Origin: Pirellulales bacterium
GTDB lineage: Bacteria > Planctomycetota > Planctomycetia > Pirellulales > Pirellulaceae
Reading direction: 5' to 3'
DNA: 47,766 nt
NCBI GenBank assembly: GCA_022451045.1
Contig: JAKUOW010000005.1
Location: 19,276-67,041, forward strand
Each line of letters begins with the position of its first letter. The first letter of the stretch is position 1. The translations under genes and the position numbers were made by a program. This document shows positions 1 to 7,954 of the stretch, one piece after another. The notes beneath the pieces were generated by a model that did not search any database, was not told the origin of the DNA, and saw only the letters and a list, made by a program, of their open reading frames with translations.

Positions 1-1226
1 AACGACCAAATGTAATTCTGATCATGGCAGACGATCTGGGATTTGAATGTATAGGCTGTAATGGGAGCGAGCAATATAAGACACCAGTGCTCAACCAGCT
101 TGCTAAGGATGGCATGCGATTCACTCAATGCCACGCTCAACCGTTGTGCACACCTAGCCGTGTAAAGTTAATGACGGGATTATCCAACGCACGAAACTAC
201 TCTGCATTCTCAGTACTACCACGGGACCAGAAAACAATTGGACAATATTTCAATGAAGCGGGTTACGAGACATGCATTGCCGGAAAATGGCAGTTACTCG
301 GAGCAGAACACTACTCCACCCAATTCCGGGGCATGGGTACATATCCAGAGGATGCCGGCTTTGATTCAATTTGTCTTTGGCAAGTCGACAAACTTGGATC
401 ACGGTTCTTTGCACCATTAATGTACGTAAACGGTAAGAACGTACAGTTTGAAAAAGACCACTACGGTCCAGCGGTGGCCACCGACCATATCATTAACTTC
501 ATCAGCGAGAATCACGACCGTCCTTTCTTTGTTTATTACCCAATGATCCTTACGCACAGTCCGTTCGTTCCAACTCCATTGAGCAAAATACCGACAGAGA
601 AATCCAAACAGTCTAATTTTGAAGATATGGTTCACTACATGGACTACACAATTGGGCGAATCTCCAAAACCATTTCAAACTTGGGAATTGATCAGAATAC
701 ACTTCTAGTATTCGTTGGTGATAACGGTACACATTCATCAATTCAATCTGAATTTGGAAATCGCAAGGTACGCGGCGGAAAGGCTAAGACGACAAACGCC
801 GGAACTCATGTGCCCATGATTGCACATTGGCCTAAGACGATTAAAGCAGGATCGACAAATGACAATCTCATCGACTTATCAGACTTTCTTCCGACGTTGA
901 TGGACGCAACTGGGATAGCCAAACCGGATCATTTGGACGGAGTTTCATTTATGCACCAACTTCGTAATGGAGAAGGGCGTGACCGCGAGTGGATCTATTG
1001 CTACTACAATCCCCGCCCGGAAAAGACCAAGCCTAGCTACTTCGTGCGGGATAAACGATTTAAACTCTACGGTGACGGCCGATTCTACGATTTGCAATCC
1101 GACGTGCTTGAGAAGACAGATATACCGAACCCAGATGGCCCAGCACTTACAGCCTTCAAAAAATTACAAGCAGCATTAGCGTCGATGCCCAATGAAGGCA
1201 GCAAACTCCTGAAATTCCCCGAATGA
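1..1226 (+). CDS. Sulfatase (arylsulfatase family), 5'-truncated
   Basis: This would be a sulfate-ester hydrolase of the formylglycine-dependent sulfatase family, probably exported. The reading frame is open to the window edge, and the residues before the ATG at 24 read RPNVILI. That is the usual strand before MADDLG in this family, so the real start and signal peptide lie outside the window. CTPSR (about residues 42-46 from the ATG at 24) is the CxPSR site whose Cys is converted to formylglycine. GDNGTHS matches the metal-binding DN region, and the GGK/HVPMIAHWP block follows. One oddity is that the usual GKWHLG reads GKWQLLG, which replaces a normally conserved active-site His. The gene converges with the cytochrome gene 2 bp away. 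The family is certain; the substrate is unknown. Confidence 0.93.
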   Translation, partial: RPNVILIMADDLGFECIGCNGSEQYKTPVLNQLAKDGMRFTQCHAQPLCTPSRVKLMTGLSNARNYSAFSVLPRDQKTIGQYFNEAGYETCIAGKWQLLGAEHYSTQFRGMGTYPEDAGFDSICLWQVDKLGSRFFAPLMYVNGKNVQFEKDHYGPAVATDHIINFISENHDRPFFVYYPMILTHSPFVPTPLSKIPTEKSKQSNFEDMVHYMDYTIGRISKTISNLGIDQNTLLVFVGDNGTHSSIQSEFGNRKVRGGKAKTTNAGTHVPMIAHWPKTIKAGSTNDNLIDLSDFLPTLMDATGIAKPDHLDGVSFMHQLRNGEGRDREWIYCYYNPRPEKTKPSYFVRDKRFKLYGDGRFYDLQSDVLEKTDIPNPDGPALTAFKKLQAALASMPNEGSKLLKFPE

Positions 1227-1228
1227 CG

Positions 1229-4200
1229 TTATTTTTCTAATGGCTTTATAGATTTAACGAATCGAATTACATCTGCCAGATCTTGTTTGCTTAGATCCTT
1301 TTCAAGACCTTCCGGCATGAGAGATAACCCGGTCGACCTCAATACATCAATATTAGATCTGAGTATGACCTGACTCTTTCCGCCTGCTTGCTGAAGAGTC
1401 AGGCTCGCTGCCGTTTCGGATTTAATAATTCCACTTATCACCTCACCTTGCTCTGTGATAACCGAATACACATTGAAATTTGGTTGTGCTTCACGATTAG
1501 GATCTAAGATAGAAATCAACAAATCCGCCTCAGACTTGTTCTGGACAGAATTCAAGTCCGGAGCGATTGCATTCCCAGTTTCTCCAACCCGATGACAAAC
1601 AGCACACCGTTTTTTGAAGACTTCGAATCCACGGGCATCGTTAGACTCTAGATCCAGAACATCTTGATAGTTTTCCACGACTTTCGCACGGTCTGAATCT
1701 ATTTCAGCATCAAGCCACTTCTGAGCAAGTTGCTTGGTGTTTGTGTCTTGTGACTGCAACAACTGTTGCTTAATATCACGGTCGATATCTGACGACTTAA
1801 TCACGTCAGACTCAAGTGCATCGAACAGTGTGGATATTCGCGATTTATTTGATACCAATCCAACAATGATATTCCGTCGAACTGCCGGGCTAAATGTGCT
1901 CCAGTTTTTAACCAGTGGTTCACTACTAGACGGATCACTCTGTCCGAGAAGCGAATCCACAGCAGCTAATTGGATTTGTTGTGATTCACGCGCAGACAGA
2001 AGACTAGCCAATGAATCTAAGATGCCGTCGGAAGAATTGAATCTTAGTAATTGAACAGCGGCCAGTCTATCTGCTTCCGCAGCATCTGTGTCCGTTGCTT
2101 TATTCATAGCGCGTTCAAAGGACTCCCGAAACGCGTTGCGAATCGAGTCACTAGTAACGGCTGCGGCGACGAGTTTTTGTAGGCTACTCCCTCGCCTATT
2201 TAGACCTTCACCAAGTCCGGCTAATACCGATTGTTGTACTGCAAACTCGATTGACGGATCCAAGCAAGATGACAATAAGTACGCTATGTGTGTTTCCTCT
2301 TTACTCGATCCTAAAACCAGTGCTAACTGTTCCAGCACCGCACGCCCCGCCGACGATCGCCGATACTCCTGCTTGGAAAGCACTTTATCTGCAACAAGAT
2401 GTGCATTGTTTCCAACCGACGTCAGGGCTGCGTTTATGACGATTTGGTTGTCTGCATTTTTTTGCATGAGTTGAGCAATAGCTGATGCTACCTCATCATC
2501 TGCAAATTCCCCGAGTGCGAAAGCAAGTTGAAATTGCACATGAGGGTTCACTGAGTCGACTCCAAGTACTAACTTGAGAATCGGACCCTCATCATCTGTA
2601 GCCGCAAATTGCTTACAAAGCTTCAGCGTATTTGCAATGACTCTGGGATGTGGGTCACTGAGACCTTTCTTTAAATCCGCGACCGTGATTGAGCCCAGTC
2701 CGTCAAGTGTGAATAAGCAGTGCAATCTACCAGTCGGGTTTTCACACACACTAAGAAATGAACGAATTTCATCTGCAATAGACTTATCTCCTCTTTCCCA
2801 TATGAGGCGTTGAGCGGTTCTTCGATTCCACACGTTTTGCGAACCAAGCTGCTTTACCAGTTGTTGACCGGTCATGGCACCTAAGTCAGGCACAGCTCGA
2901 CGCTTCATATCGGGACTTACTAGTCGATAGACGCGTCCGCGATCACGTCCACTTGTTAAGTCCAAAAATGCTTTAATTTCCTCTGGAATGGAATATGGAT
3001 GTTCAATGGTTTCTCTATACATATCCAACACGTACAAACTTCCATCCGGTGCGTTGACGAAGTTTACTGGCCGAAACCAATTGTCACGTGATCGAAGGAT
3101 CTCGGTACCTTCATCTGCTCTTTTAGCCACGTGCTGAATGCCTTCACGGTCAATCGTCTTCCGATGCACCAAATTTCCACCTACATCACCGATAAAAGCA
3201 TTTCCATGAAATCGTTTTGGATATGCGTCACCTAAGTAGATGGTGATGCCCGTTGCGGAAGTGAAGTACCCAACTGGATACTCCGTTGGGACAGCTCCTT
3301 TCGGCTTACTTGGATCTAGCGGAATGAACTCCCAGCCTCCATCTTTGTTGATAACGAGGCGATAACCTTTGTCGAGAGCCCGCCACTTCTGCCTTACAAT
3401 CCGCCAGGGCTCCGGAGGACTAATTCTGAAAACTGGCGAACTAGCGCCATCCGCTGCAATACTTCGAATCATTCCAGTGGGTGCGAAGAACGGATTCCTG
3501 CTGACGTACTCCAGTGGATAAATAACCTGTTGAATATGATTGCTATTACTGCACACGTACCGAGTACCCCACTCATCAAGAGAGTGGCCGTACTGTAGGC
3601 CGCCTGTCACTGATTCAAATTGCTCTGTCTTTGGATCAAACCTCAGATCAACGCTTCCTAGATCTGAGAAGTCGTTACCCCGGTGTTGAATATCTTTGGG
3701 GTTTCGACCGGCTGCAAAGTAGATCTTGTTATCAAGTCCCCACACCAGACCATTGGCAACTGATTGCACGTTATCCCTGCCAAAACCACTTAGTACAACT
3801 TGCTGAATGTCTGCACGACCATCGTTATCCGTATCCTTCAAGTAGTACAGGAATTGAGGGGCAACAACAAACACTCCGCCGTTGTAACAACAAACGGATG
3901 TCGGCCAGCTAATCCCATCTGCAAACACCTGGCTCTTATCCATTTTGCCGTCGCCATTTGTATCAGTTAGCAATCGGATAATACCGGCATCCTTTAGGCC
4001 ACCACCATTTGGATTGAGCCGCGTCGGTTCATGTGAAAACGGATAGCCATGCATTTCTGCAACGTACATCCTGCCATGCTCATCAAAACATGCATCGACT
4101 GGGTCTGAGACAAGAGGTTCCGCAGCAACAATCTCAAGCGAAAATCCATTCGCTAACTCAAACGTGTCTATAGCGTTTTTGACTGAAGTAAAAGGAATAC

Positions 4201-4306
4201 GAGGCATATCCTCCTTGGTCACCGTTTTTCTGTCTTGTGAATACAAGTCAGCAGTACACAGGCCTAGATTCACCAATATCAAAAGAAGAAGACGCATTCT
4301 GGTCAC
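1229..4306 (-). CDS. PVC-type membrane-bound dehydrogenase with HEAT repeats and C-terminal heme CxxCH domain
   Basis: This is a large secreted redox protein typical of Planctomycetota and Verrucomicrobiota. A signal peptide (MRLLLLILVNLGLC) precedes a beta-propeller dehydrogenase-like region of about 430 residues of the PVC Nterm type, with repeated GDGKMDK and DNDGRAD calcium-loop-like motifs. Alpha-helical HEAT-like repeats fill about residues 480-850. A C-terminal heme domain carries CAVCH near residue 900 and a later Met (SLMPEG) that could be the axial ligand. The start is either GTG at 4306, overlapping the upstream stop as GTGA, or ATG at 4297; both leave the signal peptide intact. 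It is probably translated with the ceramidase-like gene. The natural substrate is unknown; sugar or alcohol oxidation is an inference. Confidence 0.92.
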   Translation of the reverse strand: MTRMRLLLLILVNLGLCTADLYSQDRKTVTKEDMPRIPFTSVKNAIDTFELANGFSLEIVAAEPLVSDPVDACFDEHGRMYVAEMHGYPFSHEPTRLNPNGGGLKDAGIIRLLTDTNGDGKMDKSQVFADGISWPTSVCCYNGGVFVVAPQFLYYLKDTDNDGRADIQQVVLSGFGRDNVQSVANGLVWGLDNKIYFAAGRNPKDIQHRGNDFSDLGSVDLRFDPKTEQFESVTGGLQYGHSLDEWGTRYVCSNSNHIQQVIYPLEYVSRNPFFAPTGMIRSIAADGASSPVFRISPPEPWRIVRQKWRALDKGYRLVINKDGGWEFIPLDPSKPKGAVPTEYPVGYFTSATGITIYLGDAYPKRFHGNAFIGDVGGNLVHRKTIDREGIQHVAKRADEGTEILRSRDNWFRPVNFVNAPDGSLYVLDMYRETIEHPYSIPEEIKAFLDLTSGRDRGRVYRLVSPDMKRRAVPDLGAMTGQQLVKQLGSQNVWNRRTAQRLIWERGDKSIADEIRSFLSVCENPTGRLHCLFTLDGLGSITVADLKKGLSDPHPRVIANTLKLCKQFAATDDEGPILKLVLGVDSVNPHVQFQLAFALGEFADDEVASAIAQLMQKNADNQIVINAALTSVGNNAHLVADKVLSKQEYRRSSAGRAVLEQLALVLGSSKEETHIAYLLSSCLDPSIEFAVQQSVLAGLGEGLNRRGSSLQKLVAAAVTSDSIRNAFRESFERAMNKATDTDAAEADRLAAVQLLRFNSSDGILDSLASLLSARESQQIQLAAVDSLLGQSDPSSSEPLVKNWSTFSPAVRRNIIVGLVSNKSRISTLFDALESDVIKSSDIDRDIKQQLLQSQDTNTKQLAQKWLDAEIDSDRAKVVENYQDVLDLESNDARGFEVFKKRCAVCHRVGETGNAIAPDLNSVQNKSEADLLISILDPNREAQPNFNVYSVITEQGEVISGIIKSETAASLTLQQAGGKSQVILRSNIDVLRSTGLSLMPEGLEKDLSKQDLADVIRFVKSIKPLEK

Positions 4307-5724
4307 TTAACCTCCAGAAGTTTACTAATACCTTCAGTCATGATGTCATCGACCGTTGGTTCACAAAATGCAACACGTACCTCATATCCTTGAGCCGGAT
4401 ATTCCTCTTTGATCGGTATGTACCAAGGTCCGCCATCACCATAAGCTGCGGTCGCCACAAATCGATCTTTAGCCATCTTCTGGGCACGCAGTTGGTATTC
4501 GACAAACGACTCGGCTGGCAAGTGTAATAGCGAAATATCGTTGATCGCCAATGAACTAAGAACAATCGGAATCTTTTTCTCCAGTCGGTTCAGCCAGGCA
4601 AGCATATAGGATGGGCGATTACGATTTACAACGCTATTACTTTTGTTTGAAATCCCGGATTGAATTGCGTCCTTCATAAGCGTGTTGCGGGCAGCCGGTA
4701 GTATTTCGACTGTACGCCAACCAACCTTACTTACGGGTGTTTTGACGACCGCTTCTTCTGCCTTCAACATCGCCTGATACATGCGGTCAGCTAATTCAGC
4801 ACGTACTGGCTTTGAACCGTCGTTGTATTTTCCCGCCGACACATTTCCTGATGCACCTGTGAAGTAAATGTGATGGCAACCAGAGTCTTCTTCTTGCCGA
4901 CGCTTTCTGGCAATACCGACGAAGTCGCTGCTTACTAGCCCATCACCGTAATAGCTCATGGGATGAGTTGCATAGTAGTGCAGAGTAGCTAGTCGTTCTT
5001 CGTTGTTATGGAATGTCACAACCTTTAGCATGCGATCGATCGTGCCTTCAGTCATCGCGCGGAGCTTTGGGTCTTTGCAACTGCTCCCGCGCATTGCCTT
5101 AATCACCCCGTTTTCGTCCCGATAGATCCTTCGATTAGACGCCACACGGTCAACTTCAGATTCACCGTGGCCAACATGGGTAACAGGTTTGGCTTTATTC
5201 AATGATCCGCTTACTGCAGCTACCACCTTGCTAACACATTGGTGAAAGTACTCTGGTTCGACAATATGCGGTAAATCTCCTTCTGCCTGCGTGATCCTAT
5301 CAGCATCAAGACAAGCAAAGGGGGCATTGTGTTGGTGAACACAATGAACAGCTACTCGTTCCGGGGTGGTGCCAACTGCTTTTGCGATCTCTGTTCTCCA
5401 TAGCACATGAGACTCATTAAGGATTCCTGTCCAGTCAACTGCGCAGATGACAATTGGTTTGCCGGCACCAAGTAGTACGATGCCATGAGCATCGAGGGTA
5501 TCTGTCACACCGACAACCGGCGTGATCCAACCACCGCAAAGTGGGTGTCCTTCAGGTGGAGTAACATCTGCTGAAAATGAGGCTAGCTTTAGATCATTAG
5601 TTTCATGCAATTCTGATCGTAGCGAGTTGGGGATGATCGACCAGATTGTTGCCGCCGCAACGGACTGTTGCAGGAACTGACGCCTTTGAAATTGATCCGG
5701 GTAAAATATATTACTTTTAGTCAT
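4303..5724 (-). CDS. Neutral ceramidase-like secreted protein (Tat signal)
   Basis: The protein resembles the neutral/alkaline non-lysosomal ceramidase N-terminal family, which planctomycetes use widely for exported hydrolases of unknown substrate. QRRQFLQQSVAAAT near the N terminus is a Tat-type signal. Features are FSADVTPPEGHPLCGG at the mature start, CVHQHNAP (probable zinc ligands), and the later HYYATHPMSYYGDG and FTGASGNVSAGKY blocks. ATG at 5724 is preferred because GAGG lies 7 bases upstream; ATG 5745 and GTG 5754 are in frame further out. The stop overlaps the GTG of the downstream cytochrome gene, which suggests coupled translation. Family membership is fairly secure; ceramide as substrate is not. 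Confidence 0.82.
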   Translation of the reverse strand: MTKSNIFYPDQFQRRQFLQQSVAAATIWSIIPNSLRSELHETNDLKLASFSADVTPPEGHPLCGGWITPVVGVTDTLDAHGIVLLGAGKPIVICAVDWTGILNESHVLWRTEIAKAVGTTPERVAVHCVHQHNAPFACLDADRITQAEGDLPHIVEPEYFHQCVSKVVAAVSGSLNKAKPVTHVGHGESEVDRVASNRRIYRDENGVIKAMRGSSCKDPKLRAMTEGTIDRMLKVVTFHNNEERLATLHYYATHPMSYYGDGLVSSDFVGIARKRRQEEDSGCHHIYFTGASGNVSAGKYNDGSKPVRAELADRMYQAMLKAEEAVVKTPVSKVGWRTVEILPAARNTLMKDAIQSGISNKSNSVVNRNRPSYMLAWLNRLEKKIPIVLSSLAINDISLLHLPAESFVEYQLRAQKMAKDRFVATAAYGDGGPWYIPIKEEYPAQGYEVRVAFCEPTVDDIMTEGISKLLEVK

Positions 5725-5803
5725 TTGGTTGCCTCGTGAGTTCATATCAACCACAATCCACTAGAACGATGTGTTTTATTTAATCATCTTAGCATTGAGG
5801 ATC

Positions 5804-6688
5804 ATGGAGAAATACAGTTATCAAGTTTTGCCTAACGGGCAGGCGAATGCCGTATATGGTGTCGATATCTCACCGGCGGACGATATGATCGCGTCAGTGA
5901 GTTTGAGCCATGCAATGAAGATTTGGGATAAGGACAGTGACGAGCCTCGCGAATATCGTGATCTGCATGCTGATGGTATTGCTGATGTCTGTTTTTCGCC
6001 TGATGGAAAGCTCATCGCAACTGCCGGGTTAGACAGATTAATAAAGGTGTTCGACACTTCAAGTGGAACAATTGTTACCACGCTTAGCGGTTCAGGTAAT
6101 TTTGTGATGTCCGTTAGCTTCATGGGCGATGACAACAAGAAGCTCGTTTCAACCGGCTTCGACAATATGGTGAGAACCTGGACGCTTGATGGACCTGTTG
6201 CTCAACTCGCTGGAATGACTAATTACAGCTACGGCGTCGACTGCAGCGCAGATGGCCTTTGGATTGTCAGTGGTAGTGTTGCTAGTGAAGTGACGGTGTG
6301 GAACAGTGATGGTGAAAAGACATATCAGCAGACCGAACACGAGAAAGGTGTACACTCAGTTGCTTTTGCGAAACACAGCAACGACAAATTCGCAAGCGGT
6401 GGCGGTGACGGCGTCGTGTCACTTTGGAATCGGGAAGCTGGGGAAGTAGCTAATCGACTGCGTGGTCACAAAGGGTATGTACGAGCTCTAGCCTTTTCGC
6501 ATGATGGAAAAATGCTAGCAAGCGGCGGCCAGGATGGTGCCATCTGTCTCTGGGATTTAGAAAAACTGGAGAAACTCCAGACACTATCTCTTCACACAAA
6601 TACTGTTTACTCGCTGGCATTTTCCCATGATGATAGCTTCCTGATTTCTGGAAGCTTCGACAGACGAACAGTCAAATGGCAGCTTTAA
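5804..6688 (+). CDS. WD40 repeat protein (single beta-propeller)
   Basis: The product is about 294 residues of WD40 repeats with no signal peptide or membrane segment, so it is probably a cytoplasmic scaffold. Repeats are visible as VDISPADDMIASVSLSHAMKIWD, VCFSPDGKLIATAGLDRLIKVFD, VAFAKHSNDKFASGGGDGVVSLWN, LAFSHDGKMLASGGQDGAICLWD and LAFSHDDSFLISGSFDRRTVKW. Six to seven blades make one propeller. ATG 5804 is chosen because GAGG (5797-5800) sits just upstream; a longer GTG start at 5771 lacks a good ribosome-binding site. It diverges from the ceramidase-like gene and converges with the thioredoxin-like gene. The partner is unknown. Confidence 0.85.
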   Translation: MEKYSYQVLPNGQANAVYGVDISPADDMIASVSLSHAMKIWDKDSDEPREYRDLHADGIADVCFSPDGKLIATAGLDRLIKVFDTSSGTIVTTLSGSGNFVMSVSFMGDDNKKLVSTGFDNMVRTWTLDGPVAQLAGMTNYSYGVDCSADGLWIVSGSVASEVTVWNSDGEKTYQQTEHEKGVHSVAFAKHSNDKFASGGGDGVVSLWNREAGEVANRLRGHKGYVRALAFSHDGKMLASGGQDGAICLWDLEKLEKLQTLSLHTNTVYSLAFSHDDSFLISGSFDRRTVKWQL

Positions 6689-6695
6689 TTTACAC

Positions 6696-6724
6696 CGCCC
6701 ATTATTAGAGAATCGCTATGGGCG
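6696..6724. terminator. Inverted repeat between convergent genes
   Basis: CGCCCAT (6696-6702) and ATGGGCG (6718-6724) are perfect 7-base arms with a 15-base loop. They lie between the WD40 gene and the convergent thioredoxin-like gene, and overlap the stop codon of the latter. There is no U tract, so termination on either strand is only plausible. Confidence 0.35.
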
Positions 6725-7702
6725 TCGTCGCTCATTCGGGGTAGGACCTCCGCGGCCCGGATCGGTTACAGGAATTTGTGTCTTCCAAAAGATACCTCGA
6801 CGCCGCCCGTTTGTAATGTGAACAGGCGCCTCGCTCGTTCTCTCTTGATGAGTAAGTAACGCAAGATTCAAAGCGTCTGAGATTTCATCGTCTGTAGCAG
6901 ACGAGTCGAGTTGTGATAAAACGACGCCGGTTTGACCATATGGATCAGGATCTACAACGATGATATTTGATTGTTCGTTAAGTCCTTTAAGAGCGGCTAA
7001 TTCCGTATCACTTTTGGATTCAGCGAAAGTGAATTGGCCACGAAAATCGCTCCACGCATATTTAGTCAATTTGCTCTTACATTGCTGCCGTTCATCCTCT
7101 GAACTACTACGCACAATAACGAGTGGTTGCTGATCACATGCTGCAACATTTAGCGCGAGTCTAACAGTCGCTAAGGCTGGGTAGCTATGCTTGATCTGAC
7201 GTGCGCCACTGTAATTCGCAGCAATTCTGTTCATCGTGGCCGCCATTTGATCTGGGCCACTGAACATTTGTAGTGGAGAACGGCCAGCACGTATCAAGCG
7301 CCTTTGTCCATCCGGTGAGAGTATGCAAAACACAGTGTTTTCCAACTGTCCACTGCGTCCTATGAAGACTGTCTTTAAGAACTGGGCTTCTTCAGCACTC
7401 TCGTAAGTCGCCAGTCTTACACACACAAACGCTTCTGCAGCTTTTATTACTTTGGCCTTGGACAAGAAACTCTCGTCCATATTTTGCTTACCAGGTCACC
7501 ACATTCCTGGCACCTGATGACAATGCGGCGCGGCTGACACTAAGAGAATTGGGCGACCGCTTTCTTTGGCAGCAGCAAGCCCGGATTCCCAAGTACCATA
7601 CCAGGCAATGGAACGTCGTAATTCACGTTGTGCGCCAACTTCAGCTGCTGCTGAGCAGAATACCAATAAAAAAACGCTAATTATAAATCGCCTGCTCTTC
7701 AC
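6716..7702 (-). CDS. Secreted thioredoxin-like protein with in-frame UGA; candidate selenoprotein
   Basis: One frame runs from GTG 7702 (GAGG at 7711-7714, 8-base spacing) to TAG at 6716, with a single UGA at 7496-7498. Before it lie a signal peptide (FIISVFLLVFCSAAAEVGAQ) and a segment reading AAKESGRPILLVSAAPHCHQ-VPGMW. After it the same frame reads PGKQNMDESFLSKAKVIKAA-, then VCVRLATYE and CILSPDGQRRLIRAGRSP. The helix-strand-Cys layout resembles thioredoxin-fold proteins. Read through, the product has 328 residues with the UGA at codon 69, eight residues after a Cys (C-x7-U). A hairpin meeting the bacterial SECIS rules follows at 7459-7479. The alternatives are a nonsense mutation (pseudogene) or a short 68-residue product. 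I do not recognise the family by name. Confidence 0.6.
7459..7479 (-). promoter_or_regulatory. Candidate bacterial SECIS hairpin
   Basis: On the minus strand UGGACGAG (7479-7472) pairs with CUUGUCCA (7466-7459), 8 bp with one G-U, around the loop AGUUU. The loop begins 24 bases after the UGA at 7496-7498 and has G as its second base. Published descriptions of bacterial SECIS elements call for a small apical loop about 16-37 bases downstream with a G in its first two positions. Both conditions are met by inspection; folding was not computed. Confidence 0.5.
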
Positions 7703-7721
7703 AGGTGCCACCTCACTAATT

Positions 7722-7802
7722 TATGGACAGTCTATGTCTATTCTCCATCAAATTCATGGACAGTCTATGACTTTCTGTCTCAGAAATCATGAACAGTCTA
7801 TG
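7722..7802. repeat. Three near-palindromic 14-15 bp repeats at exact 33-bp spacing
   Basis: ATGGACAGTCTATG occurs at 7723-7736 and 7756-7769, and ATGAACAGTCTATG at 7789-7802. The start-to-start distance is 33 bases each time, about three helical turns. With the preceding C, the 7755-7769 copy reads CATGGACAGTCTATG, an imperfect palindrome around a central A. Related words GTCTATGATT (7861) and GTCCATGATT (7895) continue nearly in phase. They lie between divergent genes, so they could be operator sites; a decayed repeat element is the alternative. Confidence 0.6.
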
Positions 7803-7819
7803 TTTATCCAGACAGAAAG
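7771..7819. repeat. 10-bp perfect inverted repeat
   Basis: CTTTCTGTCT (7771-7780) is the exact reverse complement of AGACAGAAAG (7810-7819). The arms enclose the third copy of the 33-bp-spaced repeat. It could form a stem or mark the edges of a small element. The role is unknown. Confidence 0.5.
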
Positions 7820-7954
7820 TGGCGAACTCATCGGGAAAAACGCTAAAACAAAACGTGGGTGTCTATGATTGGCGGGGGGTGGTAAAAAGTGGGGGTCCAT
7901 GATTCGGAGAGATTGGGAGAGATAGCGAGGTTTTGCGAAAGCAGAGAGGTTGTG

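Noticed and set aside
7722-7802. The regularly spaced repeats look like a short CRISPR array
   Set aside because: Repeats are only 14-15 bases, there are three, the intervening sequences are about 18 bases, and no cas gene is near.
7566-7868. Plus-strand frame with 11-residue repeats (GQSM units) across the repeat region
   Set aside because: It runs antisense into the 5' end of the thioredoxin-like gene, has no ribosome-binding site, and its repeats only reflect the 33-bp DNA period.
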